A stretch of DNA of 7,681 bases from CAYLJJ01 sp964384025 (GTDB taxonomy: Bacteria > Myxococcota_A > Bradymonadia > UBA7976 > UBA1532). Shown piece after piece: positions 1-6,864 of this stretch. The stretch lies in NCBI GenBank assembly GCA_964384025.1, contig CAYLJJ010000171.1, forward strand, positions 1 to 7,681, written 5' to 3'. The notes beneath the pieces are model-generated. The model saw only the letters and a program-made list of their open reading frames with translations, was not told the origin of the DNA and searched no databases. Each line of letters begins with the position of its first letter. Positions within the stretch are counted from its first letter, which is position 1. Position numbers and translations under genes: made by a program.

Positions 1-2282
1 GCTAGAGCTTGAGTTTTTTGATCGACTTCGGCCTCTTTAAGTTGAGCTTCCAGAGCATCAGCAGCCTCTTGAGCAGCCTGCTCAGTCTCCTGACGTTTAA
101 GCCCAGCGGCTTCAAGGGTCTCTCGAGCAGCTTTGCGCTCAGCCTTGGCCTCTAACTCCTTCTCTTCACGGAGTTGACGAGCTTCACGAAGGAGGGTTGC
201 CGCCTGCTCCTCAAGGCGTCCCTGCTCCCCAAGAGCTTCCTTTCTCCTCTCCTCGGCTCCTTTGAGTCCCTCGAGGCCGCGTTCGATGGCAACGCGAGCC
301 TCCGCGATCTGAGACTCCACCACTTGCTGTTTGCTGAGGAGACGCTCCAACTCCTCATGCTGCTCCTGTCTGGTTCGAGATGCTTCTCTCTCTTTGCGTT
401 GTAGCTTGTCGTGCTCCTCTTGGAGGCCTTGAAGCTGCTCTAGGAGCTGAACGCGCTCCTCTCCTACTGCTTGAAGCGCTGCTCGTTGGCTCTGAAGTCT
501 GGTCTGAGCACCCTCATACTCATGTTGAAGCTCATCTATCTCCGCTTGCACCTCAGCCAGGGCTGCTTGAGAGTCTCGCTTAAACTGTTTGACCTCCCGC
601 TGAGATCGTGCCTGTACCTCCAGAGCCTCTGTGCGGATCTGAGCTGCGCGCTCCAGGGCAGCTTCTCTGAGTTTATGAGCCTCTCCTCGAAGCTTTTGCG
701 CCTCCAACTCAGCCTCTTTTAAGAAAGCTTTAGCTCGCTCTTCGCCCTCCTTTAGGGTCTCAAAGGCGGCCCCACGCAAACGATCTGCCTTCTCCTGAGC
801 GAGGCTTAACTCTCGTCGCGCGCTCTCCAGGAGCTGAGCGCGTTGACTCTCAAAGTGTTGAAGTTGCTTCTCAGCTTGGGTTGCTCTTCGATGAGCCTCG
901 GCTCGCCGTACAGTGAGCCGTTTCTCTGCGAGCCTGCTCTCCTCTGCCGCGTTCTCCTCTGCCTGGGCCTGCTGCTCAACGATACTGCTGAGCTGTCGAG
1001 TCGCCTCTCGCTGCCTTGACTCCGCTTGACGGAGTCGCTCCTGGGCCTCAGCCTCCAGCGCCTGGACTTGCGCCTCGATCTGAAGCTTATAGTGTTCCCC
1101 CTCTTTCTCTCGTGCGTTGGCCTCTCTCTGGGCGCTGAGCCGCTTTGCTTCCACTGCACCGAAAAGCCGCGTCGCCTCTTGCTCGGCCGCGCTCAGAGCC
1201 TGTTTGGCCTCCGCAAGCCGTCGTTGGCTCTCCTCCTGAAGCCGCTGAGTCTCTCTCTGGATCTGCTTGATCTCAACCTGCGTTCGCTCCTGTACCCTGA
1301 GCGCCTCTCTGCGCCTCTTGATCGCCTCATGGCGCTCCTCCTCCGCTTGAGCCTCAAGCATCTGCTCTTTGAGAAGCTGCTCCTCGCTTTCTCGTCGCTT
1401 TTGCTGAGCCTCCTGGCGCAGCTTCTCTGCATTGAGCGTAGCTTCAGTGGCCTCTTTTAGGCTGCCCTGTTCCTCAACGCTCCTTCTCTCCTCCATCTCC
1501 TGTTTGAGACGCCTATTGGCTTCTTCATATAGAGCCTTGGCCTCCTGAAGTCGCGTCTGGGTTTGAGTCTCCAGCGCTTTTATCCGCTCCTCTATCTGGT
1601 CGACATGGGCCTGCCCCTCCTCCTCCTGCTCTTTGGCCTCCTTGCGGGCAGCTTGTAGCCCTGCCTCTGCTTCGTTGAGGAGGCGCAGCGCCTCCTCCTC
1701 CACTTGCTGAGCCTGGCGCCCCAACGCCTCGCTTCTCTCCTCGCTCTCCTCTCTAAGCCGCTGCCTTGCCCTCTCAAGCGCCTCCAGCTCGCCCTGCACC
1801 TGCGCTTGGGCCTGCTGCGCCCGCTCTCGCCGCCTAAGGCTCTTTTGATATGCCTCCTCAGCCTGAGCTGAGGCCCGCTCCTCTGCTTGGAGCCTCGCTT
1901 CGCTCTCCCTCCGTCGTTGATGAGCTTCTCTCGCCGCCTCCTCAGCGCTCAGTTGCTTCTTCTCCGCTTCCCGCTGTGCCCTCTCTGCGGCTCTCTGAGC
2001 CTCACTGGCTTGGTAGGCATCCAGGATCTTTCGCCGCTCCGTGCGGGCACGCGCTTCAGCAGCCAGCTGGTGCAAGCTCCGCAAGCGCTCCGCCTCTCTC
2101 TCCTCTCGAACAGCTCGCTTTCGAACCTCATCCGCGCTGCGCGCTGCGCGCTCTTGAGCCTCCTGCGCTTGGCGCTGAGCCTCTTTGACGACCGCTTCCT
2201 CTTCCGCCTCTCGACGCTTGGACTCCTGGACCTTGGCCTCCTGCAAGGCCGCCTTAAGCTCCTCTTTGAGCCCCTGCTCATC
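1..2282 (-). other. Coiled-coil extension of the ClpV-like protein (residues ~880 to at least 1639)
   Basis: This part of the ClpV-like reading frame follows the end of the D2 small domain and keeps the same frame to the window edge. Over about 760 residues it is dominated by Ala, Glu, Gln, Arg, Leu and Lys. I read no proline, cysteine or tryptophan, and aromatics are very rare. Motifs such as REAE, KRRRE and LQEE recur with spacing suggestive of heptads, but no exact long repeat is apparent. Such composition predicts a continuous helix, either a coiled coil or a stretch of single alpha-helix. If it were one extended helix it would be roughly 110 nm long at 0.15 nm per residue. No catalytic or membrane segment is visible. 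A role in tethering, scaffolding or organising the hexamer is inference only. Confidence 0.88.
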
Positions 2283-4919
2283 TCCTGAGCTATAGAGGAA
2301 GCCCTGGAGGGGGTGACGGAGGATCTCCAAGTCCTGAATGGTAGCGCCCTCAGCGACGCGCTCAAGGAGATGGGTTGAGAGCCCAGGGAGCAGCTCCTGG
2401 TTTAATAGATTCTCTAACTCTCGCGCTCCAGTCCCAGCCTGAACGCACTCTAGAACTAGGCCATCTAAGGTGGAGCGCTCCCAATGCAGAGAAGCGCGAT
2501 GGCGCCGCTGAAAGCGCTGGGCGATCTGCTGTAACTTCTGCTCAGCGATGCTGCGCAGGTCCTCTGGTCTAAGGGGGAGGTAGGGGATGGCGGTCAATCG
2601 TCCCAACAGAGATGCAGGAAAACGCTCTAGGAGCGCAGCCCTGAGGATCTCCTGAGCCTCCTCCAGGGAGGGGCGCTCCTGGACACAGGCCCTCAGCAGA
2701 GCTTCTCCTCCGATATTAGAGGTTGCTAAGATAAGAGCATGACGAAAGCTGACCGAGACCCCCTGCCCATCCTCCAAGCTGCCCTTGTCAAAGACCTGGT
2801 AGAACATCTCGATGACATCGGGGTGGGCCTTCTCAAGCTCATCCAGCAGGACCACGCTATAGGGACGGCGCCGAAGAGCCTCGGTGAGCAGGCCACCACG
2901 CTCATAGCCCACATAGCCTGGAGGAGCGCCCTTGAGCAGCGAAACAGAGTGGGGCTCCTGATACTCTGAGAGCTTGATCACCACCATGTTGCGTTCGCCC
3001 CCGTAGAGGGCCTCGGCCAGGGCAGCGCCGGTCTCTGTCTTGCCCACCCCGCTGGGGCCGCTCAAAAGAAAGACCCCTACAGGCTTATTGGGGTCTTCAA
3101 GGTTCGCTCGGCTGATGTGGATGCGACGGCTGAGGATCTCCAGGGCGTAAGGTTGACCATAAATCTGTGTTGAGAGCCGAGACTCAAGCTCAAGGGCGGT
3201 GTGAACCTCGCTGGTGAGCATCTTAGCGCTGGGAATGCCGGTCCAGTCGGAGAGCACTTGAGCGATGACCCGCCGATCAACATTAAGAGGGAGCAAGGGA
3301 TCTTCGCCCTGTAAGAGCGCCAGCTTCTCACGCAGGCTCTGTAGCTCCTGCTTGAGCCGCTCAGAGTCCTCCTCACTCCGCCCAGTCTCCAGCTCATGCT
3401 CCAGCACCTGGATCTGCTTAATACGCTCTCGCTCAGAGCGCCAACGACTGTCCAGGATGCTGCGCTCCCTCTCCAGCTCGGCGCGTGCTTGATTCAGCTC
3501 CTCAAGACGCTCCTCATGACCGCCATACTCAACCCCCTGCTCCTGCTGAAGCTGCGCTCGCTCCTTCTGAAGCGCGGCCAAGCTTTGAGTCAGACGTTCT
3601 AGCTGCTGAGGGCAGCCTCGTAGACTCAGGGCGACCCGCGCAGCAGCGGTGTCGAGGAGGCTGATCGCTTTATCAGGCAGCTTGCGCTCACTGAGATAGC
3701 GCGCAGAGAGCTGAACTGCCTCCACCACCGCCTCATTGAGGACACGGGCGCGGTGATGCTTCTCCAGCGCGGCCACCTGCCAACGGATCATGGTGATCGC
3801 TTGAGGGATGCTTGGCTCCTCTACCTTCACCACTTGGAAGCGGCGCACAAGGGCACGATCGGTCTCAAAGTAGCGCTTATATTCGCTCCAAGTAGTGGCC
3901 GCGATGGTGCGCAGCGCTCCTCGTGCGAGGGCGGGTTTAAGGATGTTGGCGGCGTCTCCCAGACCCTTGGCTCCACCCGCCCCGATGAGCATATGAGCCT
4001 CATCGATAAAGAGAATTGTGGGGTTGGCGCTGCTCATCGCCTCTTCAACGATCCCCTTGAGCCGCTTCTCGAACTCTCCCTGAACGCTGGCCCCCGCTTG
4101 TAAGAGGGTCAGATCGAGCATCCGCAGAGAGATAGAGCGGAGGCTCGGGGGCACCTCCCCATCGACGATATGCTGTGCCAACCCCTCCACTACGGCGGTC
4201 TTACCCACCCCCGGCTCTCCCACCAAGATGGGGTTATTCTGTCGTCTCCTGGAGAGCACATCGATGAGCTGACGGATCTCATCATCACGCTCGATGATGG
4301 GATCGATGAGGCCATCTCGGGCGCGAGCGCTTAGGTCGCTGGTGTATTGATCAAGGTTTGGAAAGCTTTGCTGTCGCTTCTCCTGAACCAGCTCTGGGCT
4401 GGGTGGAGTAGCACCCATAGGGGCCGCAGCGCTGCGCGCCTCCCCTGTATTGCGGATGAGGTGTGAGATCTCATTGCGGAGGTCTTCCGCCCCAATACGC
4501 CGTAGGCAGGGGGCTGAGGCTCGCAGGGCCTTAGTATGCTCGGGGACCAACAGCAAAGCCATCAAAATGGCTCCTGAACGCACCCGTGTTGATTTGAGGC
4601 TTAGGGAAGCATAGAGCCAGGCATCGCTTAAGAGCGGGGAGATTCTCTTTGAAAAGGTAGGTATTCGCGTATTGCCGCTGCGGAAGCGCCGGAGCGCTCG
4701 ATTCAGCTCCCGTTTGAGCTCATCTCGTGTGATCCCATAGTGAGTCAGAAGCCTGATGAGATCTGTCTCTCGCTTCTGAAGAAGCTTAAGCAGCAGATGC
4801 TCAATCTCGATCTCATAATGTCCATGTGAGACACAGACAGCGGCGGCTTCATCCAAGCTCTGCCGACAGACAGGGTTAAGGATGGACATCAGGTCGTGAA
4901 CATTATAACCAACCGCCAT
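1..4919 (-). CDS. clpV: TssH/ClpV-type AAA+ sheath-recycling ATPase with giant C-terminal coiled-coil tail (3' end outside window)
   Basis: Hexameric cytoplasmic disaggregase of the Clp/Hsp100 class. In the ClpV (TssH) branch it extracts the sheath protein TssC from contracted type VI secretion sheaths using ATP. Seen in order: a Clp N-domain at residues ~1-165 (the stretch LNPVCRQSLDEAA is typical of ClpV); D1 with Walker A GEPGVGKT (234-241), pore loop SVQG (278-281), Walker B LFIDEAH (Asp306-Glu307), sensor AATTW and arginine finger RRF; a short charged middle domain at ~435-545; D2 with Walker A GPSGVGKT (621-628), pore loop GYVGY (Tyr669), Walker B LLDELEKAH (Asp693-Glu694), sensor TSN and sensor-2 GAR (Arg833). 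The phrases ALYGGERN, RRRPYSVVLLDE and FYQVFDKG favour ClpV over ClpB. The core ends near residue 875, the family's usual length, but the frame runs on as coiled coil to residue 1639 with no stop. The start is ATG at 4919: an in-frame stop lies 4 codons upstream, and GAGGAG sits 5 nt before it. Both ATPase sites look intact. ClpV-like identity is secure; a T6SS role is inferred because no other T6SS gene is visible. Confidence 0.93.
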   Translation of the reverse strand, partial: MAVGYNVHDLMSILNPVCRQSLDEAAAVCVSHGHYEIEIEHLLLKLLQKRETDLIRLLTHYGITRDELKRELNRALRRFRSGNTRIPTFSKRISPLLSDAWLYASLSLKSTRVRSGAILMALLLVPEHTKALRASAPCLRRIGAEDLRNEISHLIRNTGEARSAAAPMGATPPSPELVQEKRQQSFPNLDQYTSDLSARARDGLIDPIIERDDEIRQLIDVLSRRRQNNPILVGEPGVGKTAVVEGLAQHIVDGEVPPSLRSISLRMLDLTLLQAGASVQGEFEKRLKGIVEEAMSSANPTILFIDEAHMLIGAGGAKGLGDAANILKPALARGALRTIAATTWSEYKRYFETDRALVRRFQVVKVEEPSIPQAITMIRWQVAALEKHHRARVLNEAVVEAVQLSARYLSERKLPDKAISLLDTAAARVALSLRGCPQQLERLTQSLAALQKERAQLQQEQGVEYGGHEERLEELNQARAELERERSILDSRWRSERERIKQIQVLEHELETGRSEEDSERLKQELQSLREKLALLQGEDPLLPLNVDRRVIAQVLSDWTGIPSAKMLTSEVHTALELESRLSTQIYGQPYALEILSRRIHISRANLEDPNKPVGVFLLSGPSGVGKTETGAALAEALYGGERNMVVIKLSEYQEPHSVSLLKGAPPGYVGYERGGLLTEALRRRPYSVVLLDELEKAHPDVIEMFYQVFDKGSLEDGQGVSVSFRHALILATSNIGGEALLRACVQERPSLEEAQEILRAALLERFPASLLGRLTAIPYLPLRPEDLRSIAEQKLQQIAQRFQRRHRASLHWERSTLDGLVLECVQAGTGARELENLLNQELLPGLSTHLLERVAEGATIQDLEILRHPLQGFLYSSGDEQGLKEELKAALQEAKVQESKRREAEEEAVVKEAQRQAQEAQERAARSADEVRKRAVREEREAERLRSLHQLAAEARARTERRKILDAYQASEAQRAAERAQREAEKKQLSAEEAAREAHQRRRESEARLQAEERASAQAEEAYQKSLRRRERAQQAQAQVQGELEALERARQRLREESEERSEALGRQAQQVEEEALRLLNEAEAGLQAARKEAKEQEEEGQAHVDQIEERIKALETQTQTRLQEAKALYEEANRRLKQEMEERRSVEEQGSLKEATEATLNAEKLRQEAQQKRRESEEQLLKEQMLEAQAEEERHEAIKRRREALRVQERTQVEIKQIQRETQRLQEESQRRLAEAKQALSAAEQEATRLFGAVEAKRLSAQREANAREKEGEHYKLQIEAQVQALEAEAQERLRQAESRQREATRQLSSIVEQQAQAEENAAEESRLAEKRLTVRRAEAHRRATQAEKQLQHFESQRAQLLESARRELSLAQEKADRLRGAAFETLKEGEERAKAFLKEAELEAQKLRGEAHKLREAALERAAQIRTEALEVQARSQREVKQFKRDSQAALAEVQAEIDELQHEYEGAQTRLQSQRAALQAVGEERVQLLEQLQGLQEEHDKLQRKEREASRTRQEQHEELERLLSKQQVVESQIAEARVAIERGLEGLKGAEERRKEALGEQGRLEEQAATLLREARQLREEKELEAKAERKAARETLEAAGLKRQETEQAAQEAADALEAQLKEAEVDQKTQAL

Positions 4920-4924
4920 ACGCG

Positions 4925-4930
4925 CTCCTC
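4925..4930 (-). promoter_or_regulatory. Ribosome binding site of the ClpV-like gene
   Basis: GAGGAG on the minus strand, 5 nt before the ATG at 4919. It supports that start, as does the in-frame TGA at 4929-4931, which rules out a longer N-terminus. Confidence 0.75.
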
Positions 4931-5010
4931 ACCAGCTTATAATTTGAGGTTCATTAATTTTGGAGGAGCATCAGAGCATCCTAAGGATCTGGACGCAATG
5001 AGAGGATGGT

Positions 5011-5017
5011 GAGGGAG
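5011..5017 (+). promoter_or_regulatory. Ribosome binding site deciding the GTG start of the response regulator
   Basis: GAGGGAG lies 5 nt upstream of GTG at 5023 and makes that non-ATG codon the best start. The resulting protein begins MSARLLIIEDN, which puts the acidic pair of the receiver domain at the usual place, residues 9-10. Confidence 0.65.
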
Positions 5018-5022
5018 CATCT

Positions 5023-5703
5023 GTGAGCGCACGTCTCTTGATCATCGAAGATAACCGAGCTTTACGAGAGGGCCTCGCCATGCATCTGAAACATCAGGGC
5101 TATGAGATTCTCTGCGCTGCTGATGGCAACACAGGGATGGAGATGGCCTTCGATGAACGCCCAGAGCTGATCATCTTGGATCTGATGCTGCCGGGCATCA
5201 ATGGTCTGGAGATTCTCAGTGAGCTGCGTGAGCAGGGTGAGGAGCTACCGATTCTGATCCTCTCAGCGCGAAGCAGCACAGAGAATAAGGTAGAGGGGTT
5301 GAGGCTGGGCGCTGATGATTATCTCTCCAAGCCCTTTGAGCTGTCTGAGCTGCTGGCCCGTGTCCAAGCGCTGTTGCGGAGGCATCAAACCCGCCAAAGG
5401 GAGATGCAGATCCGCTTCTCCGAAGTAGAGATAGACTGCGCCGCTCAACGCCTGCGTGTTCATGGAGAGGAGATCGCCTGTTCAAAGCGGGAGCTGGAGC
5501 TGCTCTGCCTCCTAGCTGGTGCCCCTGGACACCTATTTAGACGAGATGAGATTTTAAGAAGGATCTGGGGTTGGCGCTTTGAAGGCACGGCGCGCACCGT
5601 AGATAATTTTATCCGGGGGCTGCGCTTGAAGATCGAGCCTCAACCTTCTAAGCCTCGCCATATCAAGACGGTGCGAGGTTTGGGCTATCGCTTTGAGCGT
5701 TAA
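5023..5703 (+). CDS. OmpR/PhoB-family two-component response regulator
   Basis: A 226-residue DNA-binding response regulator, the usual size for the family. A partner histidine kinase would phosphorylate the N-terminal receiver domain, which then lets the C-terminal winged helix bind promoter DNA. The receiver spans residues ~4-117, with the acidic pair Glu9-Asp10, phospho-acceptor Asp53 in ILDLMLPG, switch Ser81 in LILSARS and the invariant Lys103 before Pro104. The winged helix spans ~130-226, with the recognition-helix stretch RTVDNFIRGLRLKIE and the closing hairpin VRGLGYRFER. All key receiver residues are present, so it should be phosphorylatable. The start is GTG with a good Shine-Dalgarno sequence. 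No kinase gene lies beside it: a divergent ClpV-like gene is upstream and a sparse AT-rich stretch is downstream. It is an orphan within this window and its signal and targets are unknown. Codon use matches the ClpV-like gene, unlike the AT-rich segment that follows. The family call is firm; the specific regulon cannot be named. Confidence 0.96.
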   Translation: MSARLLIIEDNRALREGLAMHLKHQGYEILCAADGNTGMEMAFDERPELIILDLMLPGINGLEILSELREQGEELPILILSARSSTENKVEGLRLGADDYLSKPFELSELLARVQALLRRHQTRQREMQIRFSEVEIDCAAQRLRVHGEEIACSKRELELLCLLAGAPGHLFRRDEILRRIWGWRFEGTARTVDNFIRGLRLKIEPQPSKPRHIKTVRGLGYRFER

Positions 5704-5754
5704 CTGGGGTATTCCTTCGGGCTTAAATCTTGTCAGAGCACTGCGTCTCGCTCC

Positions 5755-5784
5755 AGAGGCTCTGGCGTAGAGCCCTCTTCTTAT
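5755..5784 (+). terminator. Probable intrinsic terminator after the response regulator
   Basis: AGAGGCTCT (5755-5763) pairs with AGAGCC-C-TCT (5769-5778) around a 5-nt loop, giving nine base pairs with one bulged C. The pyrimidine run TCTTCTTATCT follows. It begins 52 bp past the regulator stop codon. The T-tract is interrupted by C, so termination may be partial. The same bases also form the perfect inverted repeat CCAGAGGCTCTGG (5753-5765). Confidence 0.45.
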
Positions 5785-6099
5785 CTCCAGTGAGCATAGC
5801 TCTAACATGAGCAAAGCAATTAAGTTACTGCTTATTTTCGTTTGATGATCTATCAGAAAGAACCCATATGGCATCAAAGATTCTGATGCGCTATGATGCA
5901 ACATGTGAAATTCCTGAAAATGGTAGTTTAGCCATATTTTTTAGGCAGATTTGCTCTTTTCCCGCATTCTATGGCAGAAATGCTTAGCTCTTCCATTTAA
6001 CCTGTAATCAAGTTTTGCCTACTGGGTACATATCCAGTGGGCTTTGAGAAATCGGAGGAGGTCCCTTAGAAGTCCAGCGAATCTGATATAATGCTTTGT
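5785..6099. other. AT-rich intergenic stretch without a recognisable gene
   Basis: About 315 bp between the regulator terminator and the 3' end of the kinase-like gene. No frame here reads like a protein. ACTGG (6021-6025) and CCAGT (6034-6038) can form a short hairpin, but no T-run follows on either strand, so it is not a convincing terminator for the minus-strand gene. A Shine-Dalgarno-like GGAGGAGG at 6054-6061 has no start codon at a usable distance and may be a remnant. Base composition is clearly lower in GC than either flank, consistent with foreign or decayed DNA. Confidence 0.5.
6084..6092 (+). promoter_or_regulatory. Extended -10 promoter-like motif facing into the 3' end of the kinase-like gene
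   Basis: TGATATAAT is a perfect extended -10 element (TGn followed by TATAAT) on the plus strand. It lies 8 bp before the stop-codon end of the minus-strand kinase-like gene. No good -35 box is visible at the normal distance, which extended -10 promoters can do without. If active, it would make RNA antisense to that gene. AT-rich DNA yields such matches by chance, so confidence is low. Confidence 0.3.
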
Positions 6100-6618
6100 T
6101 TAGCGATTTCCATCAATGTTCAAACCAGCCAACAGCTCCTGAACACTTTCACTTACCGTTCTATTTGCTGTATCTATTACCAACCTCTCATCAACCCACG
6201 ATTGATATTCTCTGTTTTTAACATCATTCCAAGTGGGCAATTTAAGTCCTTTAACAGTTGGCTTTCGATTTTCAACTCGACTTCTGTGCTCTGGGATATT
6301 CGTGCAGACTATTTCAACATTAGCGAATGATGCATTTGATTTGGTAGCGGTCTCACTCCACTCTGATCGAGTAAGTTCAATTGGATTGCATGAGTCTGCT
6401 ATAACACTCAGTCCAAGTTCTAGATTATCTTGAGCAATTCGATATGATAAACGATATCCTTCACCCTCAATTTTTAAACTGAATAGATCTCTTAGTGCTT
6501 GCTCGACAGTGTCAATTCTTAGATATATAAAACCTGTTGCTTTAGATAGTTCTTGTGCCAGTACAGATTTCCCTGTTCCAGGCAAGCCAGAAAATATGTA
6601 TAAAGTTGGTTTATTCAT
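6100..6618 (-). CDS. Small P-loop NTPase / predicted kinase (AAA-family ATP-binding protein)
   Basis: A 172-residue soluble protein of the small predicted-kinase type within the P-loop superfamily, related in layout to gluconate, shikimate and nucleotide kinases. Its substrate is unknown. Walker A is GLPGTGKS at residues 11-18, straight after a hydrophobic first strand (TLYIFS). YLRIDT (32-37, Asp36) resembles the substrate-side acidic motif, and SVIADSCNP (71-79, Asp75) fits the later core strand. The arginine cluster HRSRVENR (111-118) resembles a lid that contacts ATP phosphates, and LPTWNDVKNREY and LVIDT close the fold. Length is normal for such stand-alone kinases, so it appears intact. 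The start is ATG at 6618, chosen because Walker A must lie near the N-terminus; the Shine-Dalgarno match is weak. The gene is AT-rich compared with the ClpV-like and regulator genes and sits beside an insertion sequence, which suggests horizontal acquisition. It could act as a modifying phosphotransferase, but nothing here fixes a substrate, and no antitoxin-like partner is seen. Confidence 0.87.
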   Translation of the reverse strand: MNKPTLYIFSGLPGTGKSVLAQELSKATGFIYLRIDTVEQALRDLFSLKIEGEGYRLSYRIAQDNLELGLSVIADSCNPIELTRSEWSETATKSNASFANVEIVCTNIPEHRSRVENRKPTVKGLKLPTWNDVKNREYQSWVDERLVIDTANRTVSESVQELLAGLNIDGNR

Positions 6619-6820
6619 CTCGCTTAACTACCAAACTGCACGGTGTAAATGAAGTGGAGTATAGCGATTCAGTGCTCCGGCCATCCTCAGGTGGCTATAA
6701 CCCACTCGTTTCGTTTCCGATATTCCCATTCCATATTAAAGGCTTAGCTTCCCGCGCTACTCGTCTGCCCAGAATCTTCAGCAGTTAAGTCACTACCGCT
6801 TCTCACCACTATCGCATCGC
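6619..6820. other. Non-coding spacer upstream of the kinase-like gene
   Basis: Together with the inverted repeats that follow it, this makes about 310 bp without a credible gene. It holds the likely 5' signals of the kinase-like gene and a small hairpin, GCCATC (6680-6685) with GGTGGC (6690-6695), which includes one G-T pair. CTTAACT at 6622-6628 recurs inverted as AGTTAAG at 6783-6789. These 7-bp arms loosely resemble integron core sites but lack the inner boxes. Composition shifts back toward higher GC near 6800, where the insertion sequence probably begins. Confidence 0.4.
6658..6663 (-). promoter_or_regulatory. Possible -10 box for the kinase-like gene
   Basis: TATACT on the minus strand, about 40 nt upstream of the ATG at 6618, matches the -10 consensus at five of six positions. 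The hexamer 17 bp further upstream (GGATGG) does not resemble a -35 box, so this is a weak call. Confidence 0.3.
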
Positions 6821-6854
6821 CTGGCTCCTGATATTGGAGGTGAGGGAGAGCCAG
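6821..6854. repeat. Inverted repeat CTGGCTC / GAGCCAG
   Basis: CTGGCTC at 6821-6827 is the perfect reverse complement of GAGCCAG at 6848-6854, around a 20-nt loop. It lies just upstream of the larger hairpin before the transposase and may be part of the subterminal end of the insertion sequence or of its leader RNA. Confidence 0.5.
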
Positions 6855-6864
6855 GATGGAAGCT

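Larger units (their letters stand above)
4920..5022. promoter_or_regulatory. Divergent intergenic region between the ClpV-like and response regulator genes
   Basis: This 103-bp spacer must hold the 5' signals of both genes unless one is read through from elsewhere. An AT-rich block at about 4937-4962 contains the palindromes TTATAA (4937-4942) and ATTAAT (4953-4958). TATAAT at 4938-4943 on the plus strand, and TATAAG on the minus strand at 4941-4936, are -10-like. Neither has a convincing -35 box at 16-18 bp, so exact promoters are not assigned. The regulator could bind here, but no clear direct-repeat operator typical of OmpR/PhoB proteins was found. Confidence 0.45.

Noticed and set aside
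174..2365. Many long open frames on both strands over the coiled-coil region, Leu/Ser-rich on the plus strand or Arg/Ser-rich on the minus strand.
   Set aside because: They are antisense or shifted readings of the low-complexity Ala/Glu/Arg/Leu coding sequence. None has family motifs, and the minus-strand main frame explains the whole region.
3753..4103. Plus-strand open frame of 116 codons opposite the D1 domain.
   Set aside because: It lies entirely antisense to the conserved Walker B and sensor region of the ClpV-like gene and shows no protein-like motifs.
5554..5904. Minus-strand open frame of 116 codons overlapping the end of the response regulator.
   Set aside because: It overlaps the winged-helix coding region antisense and crosses the probable terminator, with no recognisable domain.
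6021..6038. Hairpin ACTGG/CCAGT as a terminator for the kinase-like gene.
   Set aside because: Only five strong pairs with an 8-nt loop and no T-run on the minus strand.
6091..6330. Plus-strand open frame of 79 codons starting at the -10-like motif.
   Set aside because: It is antisense to the kinase-like gene, has no Shine-Dalgarno sequence at a usable distance, and its start codon overlaps the TATAAT itself.
6555..6788. Plus-strand open frame of 77 codons spanning the kinase start and the spacer.
   Set aside because: It overlaps the kinase N-terminus antisense and reads without domain character; there is no ribosome binding site.
6620..6790. Integron attC-like site (GCTTAAC near 6621 and GTTAAGT at 6784-6790).
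   Set aside because: The outer 7-bp cores fit the loose consensus, but the inner paired boxes are absent and the span is longer than usual for attC; short cores like this occur by chance.
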